Shown here: positions 57,450-64,000 of the stretch, piece after piece | How the letters are laid out: each line of letters starts with the position of its first letter | Position numbering within the stretch: position 1 is the first letter of the stretch | Source of the DNA: Orientallactaga sibirica | Taxonomy: Eukaryota > Chordata > Mammalia > Rodentia > Dipodidae | DNA length: 64,000 nucleotides | Direction: 5' to 3' | Assembly (NCBI GenBank): GCA_036365145.1 | Contig: JAEOAD010000005.1 | Coordinates: forward strand, 1,426,001-1,490,000 | Notes under the pieces: model-generated | The model's input: only the letters and a program-made list of their open reading frames with translations | Told to the model about the DNA's origin: nothing | Database searches by the model: none | Program-made: the position numbers and the translations under genes

Positions 57450-57960
57450 CCTGATTATGACTTTTAAACTACTCTTTATAGATGCGTAAACTATTAAACT
57501 TCATTCTGATTTAGTTTACTCCCAAATTTAAGGCTACTTTTTATATTTCTATGGTGATTCTTTTATTAGAAAGACAGTTAGATGAAGTAATTATTGAAAT
57601 AAAAACATTCTTTACGTTATAATGGGTTTTTTTTTATTATTCATTGAGTCATTTGTTTGCCATACTGCTTTAAAAATCCATAGCTTAACTCAAGCTAGGC
57701 AAACTTACTACCAGTGAACTATGTCAGGTACTGTTTAGTCTTCTGGATAAAGATTGCGTAATTAAACGCATGTGATGCACTGTAAGCTCACATTTTCTTA
57801 ATGAATAGCAGAGGTGTTTTGGGTGTCCACCATTTCTGCTCACAGTCCCTCTGGAAGAAGAAGTGCTCATAGCTGGAGTACATCGTTGACCAATGGCTCA
57901 TAAAATAATATAGTAAATGTTACACGTGGCTGTTTATTCGGTTTTAACTATCATATGAGT
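57450..57960. other. Unassigned AT-rich sequence
   Basis: No recognised repeat or gene. Confidence 0.4.
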
Positions 57961-57964
57961 TATT

Positions 57965-58175
57965 TTTAATTTTACTTATTTATTTATTTGAAGAAAAAGG
58001 CAAAGACAGAATGTGTGTGCGTGTGTGATTGGGGAATTGGCCTAGTTACTACAAATGAACTCTTGATGCAGGTGCCACCTTGTGCATCTGGCTTTATGTG
58101 GCTAGTGGGGAATTGAACTTGGGTCCTTGGGTTTTGCAGGCAATCATATTAACTGCTAATCCATCTCTCTAGCCC
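57965..58175 (-). mobile_element. DIP-like SINE, reverse
   Basis: Contains cttatttatttatttgaaga, 'ctacaaatgaactcttga', 'ccttgtgcatctggcttt' and 'aatccatctctctagccc'. Confidence 0.88.
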
Positions 58176-58520
58176 TCATATGAGTTATATTTTGATTTTT
58201 ATTTTGTATTTTATCTTATATAAATTCCTTACCTTAATATTTGGTTTATATATTTTTAAATCAAATTTGGCATAATATATTAACTCTCTTGTCCCCTATT
58301 CAAAGACAGCTCCAAAATATAATTATACTACCTAATATCAACCTTGATAGTAATGTTATTTTCTTGAATTTTGATCATTTCAAACATATTTAACTATGTA
58401 TACTTGACTCATTTAGTAACTAATATGCTATTTTGGAGACTTACTTAGATTTAACTAACTCCTTTTCTTGTTTAAATACTTTAGCTTACCTCATCTAAAC
58501 CTCAGTTCAGACATCGTTCT
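58176..58520. other. Unassigned AT-rich sequence
   Basis: No recognised repeat or gene. Confidence 0.4.
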
Positions 58521-58749
58521 CAGGCTACAGAGGTGGCTAAGCTATTAAGGTGTTTGCCTGCAAAGCCAAAGGACCCAGGTTTGATTCCCCAGGACCCAAG
58601 TAAGCCAGATGCACTAGGAGGCACGTGTGTCAGGAGTTCATTTGCAGCTGCTGAAGGCCCTGGTGCACCCATTCTCTCTATATATCTGCTCTTTATTTCT
58701 ATCTCTCTTTCTCTCTCTCAAGTAAATAAATAAATAAAAATTAAAAAGA
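58521..58749 (+). mobile_element. DIP-like SINE, first of a head-to-tail pair
   Basis: Contains 'caggctacagaggtggct', 'ggtttgattccccaggac', 'taagccagatgcactagg' and an AAATAAATAAATAAAA tail. Confidence 0.92.
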
Positions 58750-58966
58750 AGGCTGGAAGGATGGTTTAGTGGTTAAGGTGTTTGCCTGCAAAGTCTAAGG
58801 ACCCATGTTCTACTCTTCAGATCCCACATTAGCCAGACACACAAAGGCGAGGCAAGCACAAGGTCACACATGCCCACTAGGTGGTGCAAGTGTCTGGAGT
58901 TCAATTGCAGAGGCTGAAGCCCTGGCAATTCTCTCTCCCTCTCTCCCTAAATAAAATAAAAAAGAG
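58750..58966 (+). mobile_element. DIP-like SINE, second of a head-to-tail pair
   Basis: Starts directly in the tail of the first with 'aaggctggaaggatggttta', then 'tgcctgcaaagtctaagg' and 'tagccagacacacaaagg'. It has an extra segment around 'caagcacaaggtcacaca' not seen in other copies. Confidence 0.9.
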
Positions 58967-59709
58967 ATCATTCTCTCCATATGTCATTTTGTTATTTTGT
59001 AATGATCACTTAGCTACTTGAATGCACACAAATTGAGACTATTTTTAAGTAAACATGTCTCATCTACTCTACTTCAAACTCAACTCTGGCAATTCTTCTG
59101 GTTAATATCATTTCAGTAAGGCTTTGATGTCTGAAAGAAAAATGGTCCCTGTATTTTATGGTTATAATTTCCATTTAAAAATAATCCTTTCTGCATGGCA
59201 CTTAGATTTATTTTATTTTATTATTATTACTTTTTAATCTTGCAGAGTTTATCCAAATCCACTTGGCTGGTGGGGCAATGTCTTTTCTTACCAAAGGTTG
59301 GATTCTACAGTTTCAGATTTTGTGTTGAAAATACATGTCTTTAAGAATTGCTACTTATAGAATACTTTTTTCTTCCAAATTCGTCAACTTCTGTCAATGT
59401 ACTATTCAGTTGGTGTTTACTGCAAGCCTCTTCCAAGCGCCCTTGCAGTTGTACTCTGTACTACTGTGCGGCCAGAAGCAGTCTTTACCTTCATGTTTCA
59501 ATAAGCTCTATCACCCGAACGCGAATGTTCTTTATTTTGCTCTGCTTTTGTTTTTCCATACAAGCTTCTTCAGTTAAATAATAGAGATGGAAGCAGGTTG
59601 TAATCCCAGAGGATCTACCAAGCATCATGGATGTAAAGGAGTGAATAGGATACAGCTATTGTCAGATAGTAAATTTATACATAAAAATTATACCACCATA
59701 TGCTGTTGG
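58967..59709. other. Unassigned AT-rich sequence
   Basis: No recognised repeat or gene. The frame at 59335-59581 is in AT-rich sequence with no family signature. Confidence 0.4.
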
Positions 59710-59714
59710 GATGG

Positions 59715-60596
59715 AACATGGAGAGACCTGGCTGGAATCTGGAAGAGACAGTCCCCAGACAGTTAGCTTGTCTAGTGCCAGAAGGTGCTACACAAGTGAC
59801 TGGGGGAAAACGACCAATATCTGTCTAAGCAACTCATGGTCTAAGCTACTCAGCAGCAAACAACCTGACGTGATGTTCACACATGTGCAGTAGTGGCACA
59901 CAACCATGGTGGGTTACCAACTGCTCTAGATTTGGCTAACAGATCAGCTCAGTGGAATGGAACCTGTACTTGGAAACAGGAAACAAGCTAGAACCATATC
60001 CAAAGACAAGCCTGCTCTCTAATATCAAGCTCCCACCAATAATGGGATACAAGAGGACCTACACTTATTAAATTCTCTCTATAATAATAATGGTTATCCA
60101 TGTATCTTGCACTGACCACACTCTGCATTAGAGAATCTGTCTCTGTCTTTCAGATGGGCACATATCCTGAGGAGAAAATCAGCACATCACACCTCACCAG
60201 GGCACCAGCTGAAGCCATAGAGTCATAGGGGAAATGAGCGAGAGTGCTGCTTTCTCGGTGAGCCTGGTACCAGCACAAGGGCGAAGGAGATGGACACAAA
60301 GAACTCTCAACCCCTACCAAATCAGATATCCAGAGACACAGAGACTCCCAAAACCTCGTCGCTGAAATAGACCTAAAATGTACCCAACGTGGCTCAGGGA
60401 AATTCGCAGAAGAGGGGGCGGAAAGATTGTTAGAGCCATGAGTTGGGTTATGATGCACAGAGTCATTGCCTCTCCCACATAACTGATGGCTGCCCCTATA
60501 AGGCAAGACCCACATTACCCATGCGGGGAGGACAGGGAGAAGGCTAACAATGGTACTATCATGGAGATATATATATATATATAATAAAAAATTTTT
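59715..60596 (+). mobile_element. L1 3' UTR, longest copy
   Basis: Collinear with 15655-16495 over more than 800 bp. Landmarks are 'ggtctaagctactcagcag', 'cagatcagctcagtggaa', 'gcgagagtgctgctttct', 'cgtggctcagggaaattc', 'cagaagagggggcggaaa', 'gcacagagtcattgcctc' and 'ggaggacagggagaaggc'. The end is an (AT)n run (60567-60583) and ataataaaaaattttt. It is 5' truncated. The minus-strand open frame at 60150-60632 lies inside it and is not a gene. Confidence 0.82.
60567..60583. repeat. Short (AT)n run at L1 terminus
   Basis: About 8 AT units before the A-rich tail. Confidence 0.8.
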
Positions 60597-60611
60597 AAAA
60601 TTATACCAGGG

Positions 60612-60774
60612 GCTAACCAGGCTTGGTGGCACACGCCTTTAATCCCAGCACTTGGGAGTCAGAGGTAGGAAGGTCACCATGAGTTCGAGGCCACCCTGAG
60701 ACTACATAGTGAATTCCAGGTCAACCTGAGCTAGAGTGAGAACCTACCTCGAAAAACAAAACAACAACAACAAC
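60612..60774 (+). mobile_element. B1-type SINE, inserted just after the L1 tail
   Basis: Contains 'caggcttggtggcacacg', 'gagttcgaggccaccctg', 'gtgaattccaggtcaacc' and a CAA-rich tail. Flanked by exact 15-bp aaaattataccaggg (60597-60611 and 60775-60789). Confidence 0.95.
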
Positions 60775-60789
60775 AAAATTATACCAGGG

Positions 60790-61857
60790 ATATTAGTCAT
60801 TACAGAACAATAGGTTGGGGCCTCTATTGTTACTTGGGCTACAAAGCTTCCATTTTCCTCAACTTTAGATGGTTTTGAGGTTGAGAGTAGCATTGCTTTT
60901 TAACTTTTATTTGCTCAAGTTATATATGAGTGCTTCACTGCCTTGTCTTACATCCTATTCATTCCAGACCCTCTCTTTTCCTCTCCAGCATGTGTATTTA
61001 TGTGGACATGCAATCCTGAGTGGCTTCATTATCTTTTCAAAAGCCTCATTTCTTGTCAATCAGAAGTCCTACAAAACCAGAGTGGCTGTGAGTCAAGACA
61101 TCATCACGTGACTGAGACTGTAACTCTGCAGGGATGAGAACAATAACCAGTTCCAGTATGGAGAGCTCCAGTGAAGGGAGAGTCGGAACTGAGAAATGAC
61201 TCTGTAGGCTACTCCAGAAATCTTAGCATATTACATTCATTAATATCAGTGATAACATTTAATTTGCCTAGCATATGCACATATGTCCTTTCAACCAAAG
61301 TATAACCCCTGCAATTAACTCCCAAAAAGCCTTGTGCTTTGTCACGTCATGTAAACACCCAGCTTTATAACAAATCTGCTGTGTAATAAGATGCAACATC
61401 ATGTGCTACACAAAATAATTGCTGTCTATCTATTTCTTAAACAAACCTCTGTGTACTAGCAAAATGTCACTAGGCAGCACCAATTCAGTTCTTGAAATGA
61501 TATGATCCGTATATTCAGAATTTATTAGGAATAAACTGCATAAGTTTCAATTCTTTCAAAAGCAACGGGCCATTCATTCATAAAGAAGACAGATTTGTGA
61601 ACAAGTTATCACATTCCTGCATACTAAGTATTTTTTTATAACACACTCATTTTCTAAACAGTAGTGAACTTGCTTGCACAGTGCAACGATGGAAGGATGG
61701 TGTGAGCAGTGCCCAGAAAACCTGTAGCAAGAAGACATCCTTGCTAGAGTGGTGGGAAGCAGCTTTTTATTATAGAATTTTGTATGAGATGATAGAGGCA
61801 ATTGTGACTCTGATAGAAAATAAATGTAAAGCAGAGTACTCAAAAAGTGAAAATGTG
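60790..61857. other. Unassigned AT-rich sequence
   Basis: About 1 kb with no recognised repeat or gene. Confidence 0.4.
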
Positions 61858-62088
61858 GGCTGGAGAGATGGCTTAACAGTTAAGGTGCTTGCCTGCAAAG
61901 CCAAAAGATCCAGGTTCAACTCCCCAGGACCCATGTTAGCCAGACAGACAAGGTGACACATGAGTCTGGAGTTTGTTTGCAGTAGCTGGAGGCCCTGAAG
62001 CACCCATTCTCTCTTTCTCTCTCCCTTCCCCTCTTTCTCAAATAAATAAATAAATAAATAAATAAATAAAATATTTTTAAAAAAATTT
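61858..62088 (+). mobile_element. DIP-like SINE with long AAAT tail
   Basis: Well preserved: 'gggctggagagatggctt', 'gcttgcctgcaaagccaa', 'ggttcaactccccaggac', then a CT-rich stretch and an uninterrupted AAAT run at about 62040-62072. The long perfect tail suggests a young insertion. Confidence 0.95.
62040..62072. repeat. (AAAT)n SINE tail microsatellite
   Basis: About eight uninterrupted units. Confidence 0.95.
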
Positions 62089-62274
62089 ACAAAAAGACAG
62101 AGATATGAAGTAGCCAAAGCATGATATAGGTGATGTTTTTCAAAGTCTGGCTATAATAACATTTACTGTTACAGGAAAGGACCATAGCTGAATCAAATGG
62201 ATTTTGTGTCCATAGTTATTCAACTCACTCATTCTCATATCTGTATCAAGCCAGGCTTAAGTGTATTGTTGTTT

Positions 62275-62880
62275 TTTTTTTTATTATCTTTATCTATTTT
62301 TTCTCTCTCTCATTTTTTTTAAGTAGAAACGTTGTCTGGACACATCGTATGTTGTTCCCATTATTTACCTTTTCCCTGCCTCCATGCCACGGAGGGTGCT
62401 CCTCCATGGCTCCTCCATGCCAGGGTGCTCCTCCATGCCACTGCTGGTATTCTCCATGAGGGTGTGGGTTATGAGTTGTGAGAGAAGCAGTCAGTCGTTG
62501 ATGTGAGGAGGGGGGCAATGCCTCTGGATGTTCTCTCCCATCCTGTGGCTCTGAAAATCTTTCCACCTTGTCTTACACAAAATTCCCTGAGCTGTGGTGG
62601 GTGTGTTTTAAGTCTACTTTAGTGTTAAGCTCCCAGCAGCTTCTGGATTTCTGATCCGGTGCGTTTTGAGTATTTTCAGTGTCTGTCTCCATTACTCTGG
62701 TCAGGTTGTCAGGCCCCGGATGGAAGCAGCACTCTTGCTCATCTGGTCAGTTCCTCTGTGGTTTTCCCTGGGCCCTGGCTGATGGGTGAGGGGAGGTTCA
62801 ACTCCTGCCAGGGAGTCAGCTGTCTATTCTTGTCTTGTAGATAGATTTTGGTTGTTCTTGGTTCTCAGTGTCTTCTGAAA
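62275..62880 (-). mobile_element. L1 3' UTR, reverse, with internal tandem duplication
   Basis: The minus strand is collinear with the other copies: 'gagcaagagtgctgcttcc', 'cagctcagggaattttgtg', 'ccagaggcattgccccc', 'cataacccacaccctcat'. A 25-bp-scale duplication around 'gggtgctcctccatg' is present at 62394-62442. The plus-strand T run near 62271 is the reversed tail. Confidence 0.8.
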
Positions 62881-63285
62881 AAGATAAATAGATTCTCCAA
62901 TGGAGAGTGAGGTCAGCATAGGTTTAAGGGGATAAGCATTGTTAATTTAGAGAGATTTTGATGGGTGTAGCCTCTCTTTTGGCCAAAAACTAATGGAAGC
63001 TTCACTTCATTGCTTTTTTTTCCTGAAATCTTTTCCAATCCCTTCTCTAGTAAACACAGAATTGGATTAATCATATTATTTGGTTTACTCTTGGACAATA
63101 TAGTGATATGCCTCTTCACTCATAAGCTGAAACTCCAGACCATAATTTAACATCTATTTACACATAGTGTTTCCATCCCAGTATCCTGATTTCTAAATGG
63201 TTGATTTTTTTTCTTTCTAAATCTTGTGTCCATCATTCTCATGCATATATTTTTACATTACTTTGTGCATATTAATATTTTACAA
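62881..63285. other. Unassigned sequence
   Basis: No recognised repeat or gene. The T-rich text may extend the reversed L1, but I see no decisive motif. Confidence 0.35.
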
Positions 63286-63441
63286 AGCCAGGTGTGGTGG
63301 CACACGTCTTTAATTCCAGCACTCAGGAGGCAGAGTAAGGAGGATTGCTATGAGTTCGAGGCCACCCTGAGACTAACTCCAGGTCAGCCTGAGCTAGAGT
63401 GAGACCCTACCTTGAAAAACCAAAATTGAAAAAAAAAAATT
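63286..63441 (+). mobile_element. B1-type SINE, with short internal deletion
   Basis: Contains 'gccaggtgtggtggcacacg', 'gcactcaggaggcagagt', 'gagttcgaggccaccctg' and 'gagaccctaccttgaaaa', then an A tail. A few bases of the usual 'tacatagtgaattcc' segment are missing. Confidence 0.94.
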
Positions 63442-64000
63442 CATAAAAGGATATTTCCAATTTTGCTAATTTTTAAAAAATTTTTACTAGATCCCATGTG
63501 CTTTATGTTATGACAGGGTTGGGACTGCGCAGCAGACATTGCTATGCTAGACACATGCATTTGCTGCATGTTAGCACAGTGCCTTCAATCTGCCTATTTC
63601 AGAACCCTGTGCTGTGCTGCGATGACACAGCTGATTTACATGATTCTCCTTTTGAACATCTGGGTGGTTTCTAATATTTCTGAGATATTAACAGTATTTC
63701 AACTGTTGCACACGACTAAGAATTCATCTTACATTTAAATTGGAAGACTTATTCACACTTAAAATAAATAGTTTGACTTTAGGTTATACTATACATTTAT
63801 TTAAAATATTTGTATTTATTTATGCTTCTTTACATAAGAGGATGTGTATGGCCATTTCTCCTCCAACACTGGGCAAAATCACATATTGGTCAGTAAAAAG
63901 GATATAAAATTGTCCCATCATTTTATTCTTGTGTTTCTTCATCATACATTTTTGCCTTAATTTTTTCAGTTGGATCATTTCTGCATTTCTTAGTGACTTG
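63442..64000. other. Unassigned AT-rich sequence to window end
   Basis: No recognised repeat or gene. Confidence 0.4.

Noticed and set aside
60150..60632. 160-codon open frame on the minus strand, the longest in the window
   Set aside because: It lies antisense within the L1 3' UTR copy and runs into its AT-rich tail. No host gene signature.

Overview
This window looks like non-coding mammalian nuclear DNA, intergenic or from a very large intron. The interspersed repeats point to a rodent, most likely a jerboa or other dipodid. The main clue is an abundant tRNA-derived SINE of about 200 bp (about 25 full or partial copies) that ends in a CT-rich stretch and an AAATAAATAAA tail. It resembles the DIP branch of the B2 SINE superfamily known from Dipodidae. 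It occurs with 7SL-derived B1-type SINEs, older B4-type (ID+B1) composites, MIR fragments, L1 elements and LTRs. The species call is inference from repeat consensus and was not tested by a search.

I found no convincing protein-coding gene, tRNA, rRNA or other functional RNA gene. Almost all open frames are short, fall inside repeats, or begin at non-ATG codons in AT-rich sequence. Two stretches (about 5.8-6.2 kb, and 41.3-41.76 kb on the minus strand) are weak candidates for decayed retropseudogenes whose parents I do not recognise.

Layout: 0-11.5 kb is AT-rich sequence with SINEs, a B4 composite, a 141-bp tandem duplication and an MLT2/ERVL-like solo LTR with a perfect target duplication. 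11.5-13.75 kb is a cluster of several LTR-like segments. 15.6-22.5 kb holds two L1 3' ends, a clean solo LTR and a 62-bp perfect AT-rich palindrome. 22.5-28.7 kb carries an exact 66-bp dispersed duplication, two SINEs inserted at one reused target site, and an old antisense L1. 30.4 kb has a recent 109-bp tandem duplication. 33.2-35.3 kb is the 3' half of an L1 ORF2 on the minus strand, interrupted by a solo LTR and SINEs. 39.0-39.84 kb is a 43-bp minisatellite of about 18-20 units. 41-47.6 kb is SINE-rich. 47.6-52.8 kb is the longest repeat-poor block and contains a MER20 DNA transposon. 52.8-64 kb is SINE- and L1-rich and includes a CpG-rich pocket near 56.3-56.6 kb.

The window is mainly a record of nested retrotransposition and local rearrangement. 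The features most worth a second look are the minisatellite, the palindrome, the exact 66-bp duplicate and the CpG-rich pocket. None is evidence of a new protein-based system.
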